DNA of 64,000 bases from Lachnospiraceae bacterium (GCA_910576385.1 CAJTIR010000013.1:1-64000), one strand, 5' to 3'. Counted from the stretch's first letter, positions 34,007 through 44,615 are shown. The notes: generated by a model from the sequence alone, not told the origin. A program made the numbers and translations.

Positions 34007-35566
34007 TTAGCCTACTGTTTTAATAATCAAAATCTTATCACCATCTCGAATCTGTTCCGATGAGAGCTGGTTTGTTTTTACAATTTCTGAGATTGTAGTA
34101 TAATTCTCTTTGGCAATATCCCAGAGCTGATCTCCCTCTTTTACAATATATCCAATGATACCAGGGCTCTCCTGTAATTCTTCCATATTCAGCGGCGCCT
34201 GCTCCACCTCTGTGATCTTTTTCACTCCCTGCTGCTCAAACACAATGCAATTTAAGCTCAGCACAGCCTTTACCTCTACCTGAGCGCTGTCACTCATCAC
34301 TGTTGTAAGCTGGTCAAGTCCTGTCTGGAGATGATAACGGCAGCCTTTGTGGATGCCTGGCACCTCAATCAGATAATGGAATGGCATAATATCTTTGATG
34401 GAAGCAATTGGCATCCTGTCATCTGCTGTCACATATAAAATAGTCACTTGAAGCGTTCCTTCTACCTGAATGCCGCCGTCCACAATCTCCGACTGTTCTG
34501 CCACCGCATAGCCCTCGCTGGCACAGATCTGTAAAATAGGTTCCTGATTCTTGTCAATACCCATTTTTTCTGAAACCTTACATTTTGAAGAATTTTTAAG
34601 CAGCAGCTTCTCAAATACAGTATCTTGATATACTGGAGTAAGCTTCTCATTCACTGCATAGAGATCGGCAACAACCTGCGTTTCCTCCTCAGTAAAAATC
34701 TGAATCTCCAAATCCAGTACCAGCTCCAAATGAAGCATACGCTCTTCGCCATCATAATCCGGTTTCGCCTCAAGCTCAAGTACAGACACTTCATATGAAA
34801 TATCCGATATCATATCCTCTGTTGCGCCATTACAATCAATTACGCCTGAAAAAGGAAGCGCTGTCTCCATCCACTGTAAATGTTCTTCCTCATCCTCTCC
34901 CTCATACAGTACAAATACCAGCGCCTCCCCCTTAATATTCATCTGTTGGTCCATCAAACGAGTTTCCACGCCTCTAAGCTGTACACTTTTCCATAAAATT
35001 TGCCGGATATTGGGCTTATTGGAGGGCAGAAGGATTTCTTCTTTAAAGCGGAAGGTATCTTTCTTAGAGAGAAACAACTCCATTGCTGTCAATGTCTGTC
35101 CCAAGATCTGTACTCCGCCCTCCTGATCGACGCCAGTAATCAATTCTTCATCATAAATCTCATCAATCACAGCCTTTAAAACCACCAAAGCCTTGACGCT
35201 CAATTTTCTGGAATTGATAATTCCAATTGAGAGATCTTCCATTTCCCATTTCAGTTTTGCTGTATCATATTCATTGGCGCCATCAATCGCCAAACTTTCC
35301 TGAAATGGAATCTCCCCATTCATAGTATTGATTTTGCCTTCCTCTTGGTCACTGCGGTACAACAGGGTAAATTTCAACACTCCTTTGAGCCATACATGAT
35401 CCTGGGTAATGGTAGTTTCATCCAGTTTCAATTCCCCTTTGTCCAGGATAATCCGCATTAAATCTGGCTTCATATCTGGGACATTAAAATCATCATCCAG
35501 TGTAATCTGAGTGACGGCCTTCCCTTTTTCCCGATTCATATGTATATATTTTTTTGCTAAATCCAA
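34007..35566 (-). CDS. SPOCS (DUF3794) and LysM spore-envelope protein
   Basis: 519 residues. Three SPOCS/DUF3794-like domains (about 25-150, 165-290, 325-440) and a C-terminal LysM (YIVKEGDQLWDIAKENYTTI, then SEQIRDGDKILII). The N-terminus LAKKYIHMNREKG fits the usual family start, so the TTG at 35566 is taken as real; the next ATG would remove it. Known relatives are spore coat, cortex-linked or SipL-like morphogenetic proteins of Clostridia, and SipL has just this SPOCS-LysM plan and interacts with SpoIVA. Inferred: a SipL-like spore-envelope protein. The only Shine-Dalgarno candidate (GGAG, 35581-35578) lies in the arm of the veg terminator. Confidence 0.85.
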   Translation of the reverse strand: MDLAKKYIHMNREKGKAVTQITLDDDFNVPDMKPDLMRIILDKGELKLDETTITQDHVWLKGVLKFTLLYRSDQEEGKINTMNGEIPFQESLAIDGANEYDTAKLKWEMEDLSIGIINSRKLSVKALVVLKAVIDEIYDEELITGVDQEGGVQILGQTLTAMELFLSKKDTFRFKEEILLPSNKPNIRQILWKSVQLRGVETRLMDQQMNIKGEALVFVLYEGEDEEEHLQWMETALPFSGVIDCNGATEDMISDISYEVSVLELEAKPDYDGEERMLHLELVLDLEIQIFTEEETQVVADLYAVNEKLTPVYQDTVFEKLLLKNSSKCKVSEKMGIDKNQEPILQICASEGYAVAEQSEIVDGGIQVEGTLQVTILYVTADDRMPIASIKDIMPFHYLIEVPGIHKGCRYHLQTGLDQLTTVMSDSAQVEVKAVLSLNCIVFEQQGVKKITEVEQAPLNMEELQESPGIIGYIVKEGDQLWDIAKENYTTISEIVKTNQLSSEQIRDGDKILIIKTVG

Positions 35567-35568
35567 AA

Positions 35569-35625
35569 TAAAAAACGCTCCAATCCTGAATATTGGTACA
35601 TTCTATTCAAGATCAAAGCGTTTTA
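35569..35625 (-). terminator. Terminator of veg
   Basis: Minus strand: AAAACGCT and AGCGTTTTTT pair, with TCTTGAATA and TATTCAGGA pairing inside the loop. It runs into TTTTTTATTTTGG. The arm contains the GGAGCG that is the probable ribosome site of the next gene. Confidence 0.7.
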
Positions 35626-35645
35626 TTCATTTTACGTTACTTTGA

Positions 35646-35894
35646 TTAACACAATCTCATTCTTACATCTCTCGTCAGCACATCCGCATAGCTAAACGAA
35701 AGAAGCTGTGGTGGATTCTTTTCATTTTCATCATCAACCAAAATAGTGAATACGGAAGGATAGGCTCCCTGGATCACGCCTTTTTGAATGTCAACCCTGT
35801 TACGGCCTCTGTCTAACTGGATCATGACCTTACTGCCTAACTGCTCTAACACAGATGCTCGTACTCTTTTAATATCTGCCTGTTGTACTGCCAC
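35646..35894 (-). CDS. veg: Veg protein
   Basis: 82 residues, matching Bacillus Veg in length and pattern: DIKRVRASVLEQLGSKVMIQ, the GRNRVDIQKGVIQGAYPSVF core and FSYADVLTRDVRM near the end. Start taken at the second GTG (35894), because GAGGTGG lies 5 bases upstream; GTG 35903 overlaps that site. Veg is a very highly expressed small protein; in Bacillus it stimulates biofilm matrix genes by interfering with SinR, but a general role is not fixed. A TTGACA lies at 35934-35929 on the minus strand without a matching -10. Confidence 0.9.
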   Translation of the reverse strand: MAVQQADIKRVRASVLEQLGSKVMIQLDRGRNRVDIQKGVIQGAYPSVFTILVDDENEKNPPQLLSFSYADVLTRDVRMRLC

Positions 35895-36112
35895 TCTTTC
35901 CACCTCATTTCACTGAATTGAATTAAGATGTCAACAGGTGCCCTGACACCCTAATCACCATTTGCAAAGTATCTAAAGTTTCTCCATTGCAACCATATAC
36001 CTCTTTAGTATACCACTGCGCTAAATTCTTGTCAAAGGGAAATGTCCTTTTCATTTCGACAGAATCCGTGAATTGGCGCAGATTTGCGGTTTGTAACGCT
36101 TATACTAATCGT

Positions 36113-37885
36113 CTACACTGCAAACTGGCTGTTGTAAAGCTGTGCATAGAATCCGCCCTGGGCAAGCAGCTTTTCATGATTGCCCTGCTCTAAAATATGC
36201 CCATCTTTCATCACCAAAATGATATCTGCTTCCTGAATCGTAGACAGACGATGCGCCACAATAAAACTCGTACGCCCTTCCATCATTTTGGCAAAGGCAT
36301 TTTGTATCTTCATCTCCGTTCGGGTATCAATGGAGGAGGTGGCTTCATCCAAAATTAACATTGGCGGCAGACACAACATGACCCTGGCAATACACAACAA
36401 CTGCTTTTGCCCCGCCGACAGACTTCCGCCCTCCTCGCCAATTACAGTATCATACCCTTGCGGCAGACGTTTGATAAAGCTGTGTGCATGAGCTGCCTTC
36501 GCTGCCTCTATCATCTCCTGATCAGAGGCATTTGGCTTACCCATCTTAAGATTTTCCCGAATCGTTCCCGTTTTGAGCCAAGTTTCCTGAAGTACCATAC
36601 CGTAGCTTTCCCTGAGACTTCTGCGCGTCACCTTGCGAATATCCGCGCCTTCTACCTGGATGCTTCCACTGTCTACATCATAAAAACGCATCAGAAGATT
36701 GATAATTGTGGTCTTGCCGCAGCCAGTAGGCCCTACAATCGCCACTCGCTGTCCTGGTTTGACTTGCAGGCTAAAATCTTCAATCAGCTTCTTTTCTGGG
36801 GAATAAGAAAAATACACATGTTCTGACGATACATTCCCCTTTACATTAGCCAAAACTTCTGCATTTTGCGGTTCCGCAGTCTGCGGCTCCTCCTCAATCA
36901 AAGCAAAGATACGGCCTGCACAGGCCAGGGCATTCTGTAATTCTGTCACCACGCCGGAAATCTCATTGAACGGCTTTGTATATTGATTGGCATAACTCAA
37001 AAAACAGGTCAATTGCCCTACCGAAAATGCACTTCCCGCAGACATGGCAAACAGCGCTCCAACTAACGCCACTCCTGTATAGACCAGGCTATTGACAAAA
37101 CGAGTGCCTGGATTGGTCAGAGAAGAGAAAAACGTTGCCTGCAGGGAAGCTTTCTCCAATCTTTGATTGATCTCGTCAAATTTTTCTAAGACGTCCTCCT
37201 CTTTGGAAAAAGCCTGCACCACTTTCTGGTTCTCAATCATTTCATTGATCAGCGCTGTCTGTTCTCCTCTGGTCGTGGATTGGAGCATAAACATAGAAAA
37301 AGTACGCTTGGCGATAAATCCTGCCACAAACAGTGATACTGGCGTTACCAGAACCACCACTAAAGTGATCTTAAAATTGATACTGACCATAAACAGCAGC
37401 GTTCCTAAAATTGTCACTACCCCAGTAAACAACTGGGAAAATCCCATCAGAAGACCGTCTGCAAACTGATCTACATCCGCAATCACTCGGCTTACCAATT
37501 CACCATGTGAATGTCCGTCGATAAACTTCAGCGGCAGGATCTCTATTTTTGCAAAAGCTTCCCTGCGGATATCCTGCACCACCTCATAAGTAATCTTATT
37601 GTTACATACATTCATCAGCCATTGCGCCAAAGCCGTCAGTCCAATCACCAATGCCATTCTCTGCAGCAGTCCCATAATCACCGCAAACTCCACTTGTCCT
37701 GGCGCCAAAATATGGTCGATCACCTCTCCTGTCAATACCGGAATATACAAAGTTGCGGCCACTGTCACCACTGCAAAAAGCAGTGAAAAAACTAAAAATA
37801 TCCGATATGACTTGATATAGGTTAAGACTTTTTTTAATGTCTGTGCCTGTTTTACTTTATTCTCCTTTTTCACGCTTGCCTCCAT
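36113..37885 (-). CDS. ABC exporter half-transporter, catalytic subunit
   Basis: 590 residues: six membrane spans in the first ~330 residues and an ATPase domain with Walker A GPTGCGKTT, signature LSAGQKQ, Walker B MLILDEATSSID with the catalytic Glu, and the His switch in FIVAHRLST. It is the canonical half of a heterodimeric type IV exporter; its partner lies 93 bases upstream. Substrates in this family are drugs, lipids or peptides and cannot be told from sequence. It acts in the cytoplasmic membrane. Confidence 0.92.
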   Translation of the reverse strand: MEASVKKENKVKQAQTLKKVLTYIKSYRIFLVFSLLFAVVTVAATLYIPVLTGEVIDHILAPGQVEFAVIMGLLQRMALVIGLTALAQWLMNVCNNKITYEVVQDIRREAFAKIEILPLKFIDGHSHGELVSRVIADVDQFADGLLMGFSQLFTGVVTILGTLLFMVSINFKITLVVVLVTPVSLFVAGFIAKRTFSMFMLQSTTRGEQTALINEMIENQKVVQAFSKEEDVLEKFDEINQRLEKASLQATFFSSLTNPGTRFVNSLVYTGVALVGALFAMSAGSAFSVGQLTCFLSYANQYTKPFNEISGVVTELQNALACAGRIFALIEEEPQTAEPQNAEVLANVKGNVSSEHVYFSYSPEKKLIEDFSLQVKPGQRVAIVGPTGCGKTTIINLLMRFYDVDSGSIQVEGADIRKVTRRSLRESYGMVLQETWLKTGTIRENLKMGKPNASDQEMIEAAKAAHAHSFIKRLPQGYDTVIGEEGGSLSAGQKQLLCIARVMLCLPPMLILDEATSSIDTRTEMKIQNAFAKMMEGRTSFIVAHRLSTIQEADIILVMKDGHILEQGNHEKLLAQGGFYAQLYNSQFAV

Positions 37886-37978
37886 TCTAGATCAGCCAAT
37901 TTATTCATATTTAAATCCCCTTTCCCTGTATTTTTCATGGGTTTCAGGTTATCTTAAACAAATTTTTTATTTCTTGTC

Positions 37979-39739
37979 TCAGGCTTCTTTCTTATACTGG
38001 GATTGATAGATCTCTCGGTAAACCTGACAATTTTCCAGCAAATTATCATGTGTCCCAATTCCTGCAATCTCCCCGTCATCCAGAACAATAATCTTATCTG
38101 CATGTTGGATCGAGGAAGTACGCTGAGAGACAATAAATACTGTTGGACAGCCCTCCATTTCTCGGATTGCTTTCCTAAGTCTGGCGTCCGTAGCATAATC
38201 AAGCGCTGAGGCACTGTCATCCAAAATCAAAATTTGCGGCTTGCGCACCAGGGCGCGGGCGATTGTCAAACGCTGGCGCTGCCCGCCAGAGAAATTCTTG
38301 CCCCCCTGTTCTACATTTGCCTCCAATTTTCCTTCCTTGCCTTCTACCACTTCTTTTGCCTGCGCAGTCTCTAGCGCCTGATATAACTCTTCTTCTGTAG
38401 CATCTGCTTTTCCCCAACAGAGATTCTGACGAATTGTACCTGAAAACAGTACTGCTTTCTGCATCACAATTCCCACTCTCTGACGCAGTTCCTCCAGGGG
38501 ATAATCTTTGACATTTTTGCCACAGATCAGCACTTCTCCTTTGGTGACATCATAAAATCTTGGAATCAAATGTACCAGAGAAGTCTTGCCGGAACCTGTG
38601 CCGCCGATAATGCCCACTGTCTCACCTTCCTGTACTGAAAAATCAATATCTGACAAGCTCTCAGCGCCAGAGCCCTGGTAAGTCAATCCCACATGAGAAA
38701 ACTGTACCATAGGGATTGACTGCTTCTCTGTCTCCCTGCTCATTTCTTGCTCCTTGTCGTTATCATTCCCTGCTGCTGTACGGCTTACAGGCATACTGCT
38801 GCGAATTTCCAAAATAGAGGCCACACGGTTTCCACAGGCATATGCCTTGGTAATTGTGATAATGAGATTGGCTAGCTTAATCAGTTCCACTAAGATCTGT
38901 GACATATAATTCACCAATGCCACTACCTCTCCCTGTGTGAGATTTCCAATATTAACCTGTACCGCCCCTGTATGGAGAAGTACAATCGTTGCCGCATTGA
39001 TAATCACATATGTCACTGGATTTAAAAAGGCGCTGATCTTGCCCACATAAGTCTGCATGGAAGTGAGGCTCTCTAGTCCGTCCTCAAAGCGATTCTTTTC
39101 CTCCTCTTCCTTATGAAAGGCACGAATTACCCTTGCTCCGGTAAGATTCTCTCTGGTGATTCCTAGTACTTTATCCAGCCGCTCCTGCACCTTGCGGTAT
39201 AAAGGGATACTGACCGCCATCACCCCAAACACGACCAGAGATAACAGCGGAATTGTCACCACAAAAATTAAGGCAGCTTTTAGATCAATGGTAAATGCCA
39301 TTACCATAGCGCCAAATACGATAAATGGAGAGCGCAAAAACAGTCGCAATACCATATTGACGCCTGACTGTACCTGATTGATATCGCTGGTCATACGGGT
39401 GATTAATGTCGCCGTCCCCGCCTTGTCAATTTCCGAAAAAGAAAATGTCTGAATATGCGCAAAAAGCTGATGGCGCACTTTCGTTCCAAACCCTGCCGCC
39501 GCTTTTGCCGCAAAATATTGGGCTGTTACTGAACAAATTAATCCGATCAATCCCAAGGCCACCATCACCATACACATCTTCACAATATATCCGCGATCTC
39601 TGTTTACAATTCCCACATCAATGATCGCCGACACCACCAAGGGTACGATCAATTCAAAAGAAGCCTCCAGCATCTTAAATAATGGAGCTAACACACATTC
39701 TTTCTTATAGTTTTTTAAAAATATCAATAAGCTTTTCAT
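37979..39739 (-). CDS. ABC exporter half-transporter, degenerate-site subunit
   Basis: 586 residues from ATG 39739, with GAAGGAA upstream; the frame reaches 39811 without a site. Six membrane spans followed by an ATPase domain with Walker A GGTGSGKTS and signature FSGGQRQR. Walker B reads ILILDDSASALD, so Asp stands where the catalytic Glu should be, and the switch His is Gln (IVSQRTSS). This is the pattern of the non-catalytic nucleotide site of heterodimeric exporters such as TM287/288 and BmrCD, in which one site is impaired. It precedes its partner, so the pair is inferred to be translated together. Confidence 0.92.
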   Translation of the reverse strand: MKSLLIFLKNYKKECVLAPLFKMLEASFELIVPLVVSAIIDVGIVNRDRGYIVKMCMVMVALGLIGLICSVTAQYFAAKAAAGFGTKVRHQLFAHIQTFSFSEIDKAGTATLITRMTSDINQVQSGVNMVLRLFLRSPFIVFGAMVMAFTIDLKAALIFVVTIPLLSLVVFGVMAVSIPLYRKVQERLDKVLGITRENLTGARVIRAFHKEEEEKNRFEDGLESLTSMQTYVGKISAFLNPVTYVIINAATIVLLHTGAVQVNIGNLTQGEVVALVNYMSQILVELIKLANLIITITKAYACGNRVASILEIRSSMPVSRTAAGNDNDKEQEMSRETEKQSIPMVQFSHVGLTYQGSGAESLSDIDFSVQEGETVGIIGGTGSGKTSLVHLIPRFYDVTKGEVLICGKNVKDYPLEELRQRVGIVMQKAVLFSGTIRQNLCWGKADATEEELYQALETAQAKEVVEGKEGKLEANVEQGGKNFSGGQRQRLTIARALVRKPQILILDDSASALDYATDARLRKAIREMEGCPTVFIVSQRTSSIQHADKIIVLDDGEIAGIGTHDNLLENCQVYREIYQSQYKKEA

Positions 39740-39818
39740 AAAGATTTCCTTCTCTTTGTTCTTAGTTTTGCTGTCACAAGAAATTATACAAAATTTTCCT
39801 AGCAAATTCAAAAATTTT

Positions 39819-40454
39819 TTATTCTTGTTCCTCTTCTATTTTCTTGGTTGTCTCAACTTGAATTTGTTCATTATCTTCAAGATACATCCAATTGATTTTA
39901 TACTTCTTTCCCACACAGTCGCCTATGTTATTTACATAATCCTCAATCAATTTTTGTGCTCTCTGCTGTGCATTCGCTAGTAAAATTGTATCACCGCTGG
40001 CAGATTCCTGCATTTTAGCTTGGGCATCTTTGAACGCTTCTGTTTGATGTTCGGCTTCAACCTTTGCGGAACCTTTGGCAATAATGAAGGAATCATCTGT
40101 CAATGTTGCATCATCCACTTTACAGTTCAATACTTGAGCTTGCGGAATCGTAATTGTCACATTTTCATCCTGAACTTCCATATTTATTTTAGAAGTATCA
40201 ATTCCAATTGTGACAATACCAGCATACTCAACCCAAAACTTTCTATCTTTTCTCCAAAACCAAAATCCAGATGCATCTTCTTTCGTATATTTAGCTACAT
40301 TATGATAATAACATTTCATAGTAGCCAATTCACAGATGGACTTCATTTGTGATACTTGAGGTTCCACTTCCTGGGACTCATTTTTTTCTGTTGAGCAGCT
40401 TATGATCGTTAGACACAGTGTCAGCACCACAAACAAAGTAATTAGTTTCTTCAT
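39819..40454 (-). CDS. DUF4230 lipoprotein, second copy
   Basis: 211 residues. Lipobox IISCS puts Cys at ~20. A DUF4230 domain follows: ICELATMKCYYHNVAKYTKE, FWVEYAGIVTIGIDTSKIN and NVTITIPQAQVLNCKVD. The family is outer-surface or membrane-anchored with unknown role. It lies 15 bases after a paralogue of similar length and plan, so the two form an operon from a tandem duplication. An acidic C-terminus (KIEEEQE) closes it. Confidence 0.8.
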   Translation of the reverse strand: MKKLITLFVVLTLCLTIISCSTEKNESQEVEPQVSQMKSICELATMKCYYHNVAKYTKEDASGFWFWRKDRKFWVEYAGIVTIGIDTSKINMEVQDENVTITIPQAQVLNCKVDDATLTDDSFIIAKGSAKVEAEHQTEAFKDAQAKMQESASGDTILLANAQQRAQKLIEDYVNNIGDCVGKKYKINWMYLEDNEQIQVETTKKIEEEQE

Positions 40455-40469
40455 CTCGGTTCCCTCCTA

Positions 40470-41072
40470 CTAATTGATTACTAACTTGTACTCTGCATCT
40501 AACTGACAAACAAACGGTTTAATCAAAGCTTCAATAATATTTTTTGCGTTTTCTTCCGCTAATTCATAAATGGTATCTTCCGCATTTGTCTCATTCGTTA
40601 CATCTTCAATGCATTTCTTATATGCTTCTTCGGACACGGTCTGTGTATTGGCTTTATGATTCAAAAATATGTAATCTAAAGAGGCAATATCTACATTGAC
40701 ATCATTGATTTTGATTTCTGGTATGGTAACTGTTATTACTTTTTGTTCGTTATCCACATCTAGGTCCACTTGCTGAAAATCAATACCAGCTTTTACTTTT
40801 GCCTCATAAGAAACATAGTAATCAATTTGATCAGGGTTTTCTGAATTTGTTACTTCTGCGATACCGTTATAAACCGCTTCTAATGTTGATAAATCACTGA
40901 CATTTATTATCTTTTCCAGATTCGATTCTGTGATAATTTCAGGTTCTTCTTTCCCGCTCACTTTGACAAACACAAAAATACTCGTGATTGCTATCACAGC
41001 GATCATACTACAAGTAAGAATGATGATAGCTTTTATACTTAATTTTCTGTCACGACTGTTTCCGTTCCCCAT
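40470..41072 (-). CDS. DUF4230 membrane protein, first copy
   Basis: 200 residues. One membrane span at about 13-34 (IIILTCSMIAVIAITSIFVF) with a short basic cytosolic start, then an outside DUF4230 domain: LSTLEAVYNGIAEVTNSEN, YYVSYEAKVKAGIDFQQVDL and KVITVTIPEIKINDVNVDI. Unlike its neighbour it has no lipobox Cys, so the pair differ in anchoring. Function unknown. A TATAAT (41109-41114) on the minus strand lies 37 bases upstream. Confidence 0.8.
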   Translation of the reverse strand: MGNGNSRDRKLSIKAIIILTCSMIAVIAITSIFVFVKVSGKEEPEIITESNLEKIINVSDLSTLEAVYNGIAEVTNSENPDQIDYYVSYEAKVKAGIDFQQVDLDVDNEQKVITVTIPEIKINDVNVDIASLDYIFLNHKANTQTVSEEAYKKCIEDVTNETNAEDTIYELAEENAKNIIEALIKPFVCQLDAEYKLVIN

Positions 41073-41108
41073 TATCTTTTGTTTTCCTTTCTTATGTTAT
41101 TTCCAATT

Positions 41109-41114
41109 ATTATA
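41109..41114 (-). promoter_or_regulatory. Probable -10 box of the DUF4230 operon
   Basis: Perfect TATAAT on the minus strand; TTAAAC is 18 bases further upstream as a weak -35. Confidence 0.45.
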
Positions 41115-41379
41115 CGATAAATTCCTTGTAAAGTTTAAAAAAATCACTTCGAAATCTCAAGTGAAAAATTATCATTTTATCCGTCAATTATACTATAGAA
41201 TTACCAGAAATACAATTACTGCCAGAATTTCCAATTGTGCCAATGCCTATTCTGGTTTAACCTAGAAAATTTTCTTATCTCCTGGTTGCAGAATGGGATT
41301 ATGGCTGACATAATCCGATACTCGTTATTTCTATGGAGAACAGATAAGATCAAAAATCAGAAAGTTTTCTTAAGACACA

Positions 41380-41417
41380 AAAGGTACATGGATATCATCT
41401 TTCTCCATGTACCTTTT
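41380..41417. terminator. Bidirectional hairpin after the FtsX transporter
   Basis: AAAGGTACATGG pairs with CCATGTACCTTTT around a 13-base loop. On the minus strand it follows the ABC permease stop (41452) and runs into TTTTGTG. Confidence 0.75.
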
Positions 41418-41451
41418 ACACTACTGTAAAATATTACGAATGAAAATGCCG

Positions 41452-43944
41452 CTAACCTTGATAACTGATTCGTTCCACCAATGACTCTCTGCGCAGATTT
41501 CTGCTCAGTAAAAAGGAAAGTCCCATTTGCAAAGCAAGGATAACCAAAAGCATAATTCCTATTTCCAGCATTGGAAAATGATACTCATTGATTGCATAGA
41601 TGTGATTTTCCTTTGCATAACAGAACAAGGCATAGCCGAGGGGACTACCCACTGCCAGCGACACTACTACAGTTCCAACAGAAAATAAAATCCCCTCCAA
41701 CTGCAGCATCTGATTGAGCTGCCGATTCGTCATCCCCACTGCCTGCAGCACACCTAGTTCCCGTTTTCTGGTGACAACACCTGTGATAATCGTATTTGCC
41801 ATATTTAAAAATCCGATCACACCTAAGAGGAATAAAAAGGCATAAATCCCTGACTGCATGATACGGCTGCTCATCTGTACTACTTGCATGACATTATCAT
41901 AAGAATCTGTCCCTACATGAGATACTCCGGTCAACAGCTCTTGTATCGCCGCCTCCACCTGCTGTTTATCTTTCTCATCACAATCCACCCAAATCTTTTG
42001 TGTCACATTCCCAGTTATTCCAAGTTTTTGAAAAGTATCTTCTGTTATCACCCACATTCCAGGAGCAGAGCCAAAAGCCCCCATAATTTGACCCTGATAT
42101 TCGGCCTGACTTGCATCTTCCACTCTGAAATGTATCTGCTGCCCAAGTTGATATCCATAATCTGCAAAAAAATGCGAATAACCATAGATTATCCCATCCG
42201 CAGCGCTTACCTCATCGTAATCCACATTCCCCAGCTCAGAACCTTTCCCAGAACGCAAGAACTGTTCGCGATCCATAACACAGATACTGGTATGATTTCC
42301 AACCATGTCCTCATTATCCTCACCGCCAGCAGCAAGATTCTCTACCTCGAATAATTTGCGCGTTTTTACTTCTGTCACTCCTGGAATTGCTCTTATTTGC
42401 TCTTGGAGTTCATTTCCTAGCGGATTATTTTTTTGGATATTGCCAAGATTATTCTCTGGATAGGCAGTATCTCCAATACTATAATCTAGCTCCACAGAAA
42501 ATTGGCCATATTCCATACTGCGTCGTACTTCGAACTCGCTATCCAGATTTCCAGCAATATTGGACAATGCCACAAACAGTATACAGGACAGACCCATTGT
42601 ACAGATCGTAGAGAACGTACGTCTACGATTTGCCAACAAATTGGCCAAAGTCATACCTGTCACAGAAATCCCTTTACTGCCTCTGCGCACGGTTTTATGA
42701 CTGCTGGCGCTTTCCTGATAGCGAATTGCTTCTACTGGCGACACTTTGGCAACTGTCCGTATTGGTCGCCTCAAGGCCAAATACACGGTAAACAATGCTG
42801 CTGCCGCCACCAAAAGCATCAACGGCAAAGAAACAACAGAAACTTTTATCAAACTTGTATATCCCCTCCTTTGCAAGCCATCCACAATGATCTGGTTCAA
42901 TAATATTGCAGCAAGTACACATCCGGCAAGTACTCCCAGAGGAATTCCAATGACTGACAACAAGATTCCTTCTCGCCAAATCAGTTTTTTCATCTGTTTT
43001 TTAGTCGCCCCAAGTGCTTTTATTTTTCCATATTCCTGAATTTTCTGTACGACTCCAACCTGGAAAATATTATAGATTACCGCCACAGATACCAGTATCA
43101 CAATCAACGCAATACCCACACAGAATACTACCGTTTCCGTTCCAGGATCATACGTCCACACCAGATAGCCAAAATTTTCAGAGACATATTTTTTCTCTAT
43201 CCCGCAGAGCGCCCCCAACTCCTTTAGTGCTTCTTCCTTGTCTCCCACCAGTTCTACCGACGGGTTGAGCCGGAAGGTAACATCATAAGAACGCATCTCT
43301 TTTGGCATCAGAGACTCATAAAACGCCAACGACACATAGCCTTGAAATGACTTCTGTACATATCCTGTTTCCTGAGATTTTAAAATCCCACTGATAATAA
43401 AATCCTGCTCTTTAAATTTATTGTGCTTGTTGTTGCGGTACGGCACTGACACACTGTCCCCCAATTTAGGATTCTCTGCACCGAGATATGCAAAAAATTC
43501 CCTGGAGGCCGCAATTTCATATTCCTTCTGCGGCAATTGTCCCGCTTCCAAGGAATTAATAAAATTAGTGTTATCGGCGGCGCCAATATCCATGCAGACT
43601 AAACCCATAGTAACCTTGCCAATTGTATTTCCCATTTTCTGCCTCAGCTCTTCTGTGTCTTTGGCATTGACTTCAGCTACACTTGTTGTTTTTCCCAAAT
43701 TTGTAAACTCACTGCGAAGCTTTATTTTTTGATATTGTTCTTCTGTTACCTGTCGAAAAGTACCACAATAATTGCCATAAATATTTCCTGCATTTTCGCG
43801 GTTGTGCCGAACCAATCCGCAGCCAAAACTGGCAATCATCGACAGCAGCAAGGTTGACAAAAAAATGGACAATACAATCAAAATACTTCGGGACCGATTG
43901 CTGCGATTGTTACTGACCGCAAGTTTGTGTATTGTATGTTTCAT
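41452..43944 (-). CDS. FtsX/MacB-type ABC transporter permease
   Basis: 830 residues with two FtsX-like modules: an N-terminal span, a large outside domain (~50-265), three spans (~270-390) with the conserved [18 protein letters not shown] coupling loop, a fourth span, a second outside domain (~460-690) and three more spans with [20 protein letters not shown]. This ten-span-like plan matches Bce/MacB-like permeases that detoxify or sense peptides or lipids rather than moving solutes. Its start overlaps the end of the ATPase gene by 4 bases (ATGA), so the two are coupled. The Na/Pi-linked two-component system lies about 4 kb away; I see no dedicated regulator. Confidence 0.9.
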   Translation of the reverse strand: MKHTIHKLAVSNNRSNRSRSILIVLSIFLSTLLLSMIASFGCGLVRHNRENAGNIYGNYCGTFRQVTEEQYQKIKLRSEFTNLGKTTSVAEVNAKDTEELRQKMGNTIGKVTMGLVCMDIGAADNTNFINSLEAGQLPQKEYEIAASREFFAYLGAENPKLGDSVSVPYRNNKHNKFKEQDFIISGILKSQETGYVQKSFQGYVSLAFYESLMPKEMRSYDVTFRLNPSVELVGDKEEALKELGALCGIEKKYVSENFGYLVWTYDPGTETVVFCVGIALIVILVSVAVIYNIFQVGVVQKIQEYGKIKALGATKKQMKKLIWREGILLSVIGIPLGVLAGCVLAAILLNQIIVDGLQRRGYTSLIKVSVVSLPLMLLVAAAALFTVYLALRRPIRTVAKVSPVEAIRYQESASSHKTVRRGSKGISVTGMTLANLLANRRRTFSTICTMGLSCILFVALSNIAGNLDSEFEVRRSMEYGQFSVELDYSIGDTAYPENNLGNIQKNNPLGNELQEQIRAIPGVTEVKTRKLFEVENLAAGGEDNEDMVGNHTSICVMDREQFLRSGKGSELGNVDYDEVSAADGIIYGYSHFFADYGYQLGQQIHFRVEDASQAEYQGQIMGAFGSAPGMWVITEDTFQKLGITGNVTQKIWVDCDEKDKQQVEAAIQELLTGVSHVGTDSYDNVMQVVQMSSRIMQSGIYAFLFLLGVIGFLNMANTIITGVVTRKRELGVLQAVGMTNRQLNQMLQLEGILFSVGTVVVSLAVGSPLGYALFCYAKENHIYAINEYHFPMLEIGIMLLVILALQMGLSFLLSRNLRRESLVERISYQG

Positions 43945-44615
43945 GCCTGTTGCACCACCTTTCCATCTTCAATTACCAAAATCCGGTCTGCAATCTGGGC
44001 AATATCCTCATCATGTGTAATCATCACCAGTGTCTGCCCATATTTCTGTGCCGACATTTTCAGTAGACTGATCACTTCATCACTGGTCTTGGAATCCAAA
44101 TTTCCGGTTGGCTCGTCTGCAAGAATTATATCTGGCTTGGAGGCCAATGCCCTGGCAATCGCCACTCGCTGCTGCTGCCCGCCAGAGAGCGTATGGGGAA
44201 GATTTTGCACTTTTTTCTCTATCCCCAATGTCTTGATAATATCCTCCACAAAAACTTGATCTATATCTCTTCCATCTAACCCAATCGGCAGCACAATATT
44301 TTCCCACACATTGATGGAAGATACCAAGTTAAAAGCCTGAAAGATAAAGCCGATTTTTCTTCTGCGAAATACTGCGAGTTCTTCCTCCTTAAGCGCAAAC
44401 ATATCCTTATCCTTCATCCAAACTTTGCCGCTAGTCGGATAGTCCAGTCCGCCCAGCAAATGCAGCAGGGTACTTTTACCAGAACCAGATTTTCCAACAA
44501 TAGCCGCAAACTCTCCCTTCTGAATGGCAATATTGGCATTACTTACCGCCTGTACCTGCTTTTCTCCTGTACCATAATATTTACACAACTGTTCTGTCCT
44601 TAAAATTGTCTCCAT
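43941..44615 (-). CDS. ABC transporter ATPase of the FtsX/MacB type
   Basis: 224 residues, LolD/BceA-like. Walker [13 protein letters not shown]-loop [21 protein letters not shown], signature [16 protein letters not shown], Walker [15 protein letters not shown] and switch His MITHDEDIA are all intact. It powers the permease whose start overlaps its stop. The upstream region has three TTGTAAG half-sites (44735-44772) that may bind a regulator. Confidence 0.94.
   Translation of the reverse strand: METILRTEQLCKYYGTGEKQVQAVSNANIAIQKGEFAAIVGKSGSGKSTLLHLLGGLDYPTSGKVWMKDKDMFALKEEELAVFRRRKIGFIFQAFNLVSSINVWENIVLPIGLDGRDIDQVFVEDIIKTLGIEKKVQNLPHTLSGGQQQRVAIARALASKPDIILADEPTGNLDSKTSDEVISLLKMSAQKYGQTLVMITHDEDIAQIADRILVIEDGKVVQQA

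Larger units (their letters stand above)
41073..41451. other. Intergenic region between two transporter operons
   Basis: No gene is supported. It holds the probable -10 box of the DUF4230 pair and the terminator at 41380-41417. Between 41120 and 41370 the DNA is AT-rich, and a short palindrome-like ATTCCAATTGTGCC segment is the only pattern I see. Confidence 0.5.
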
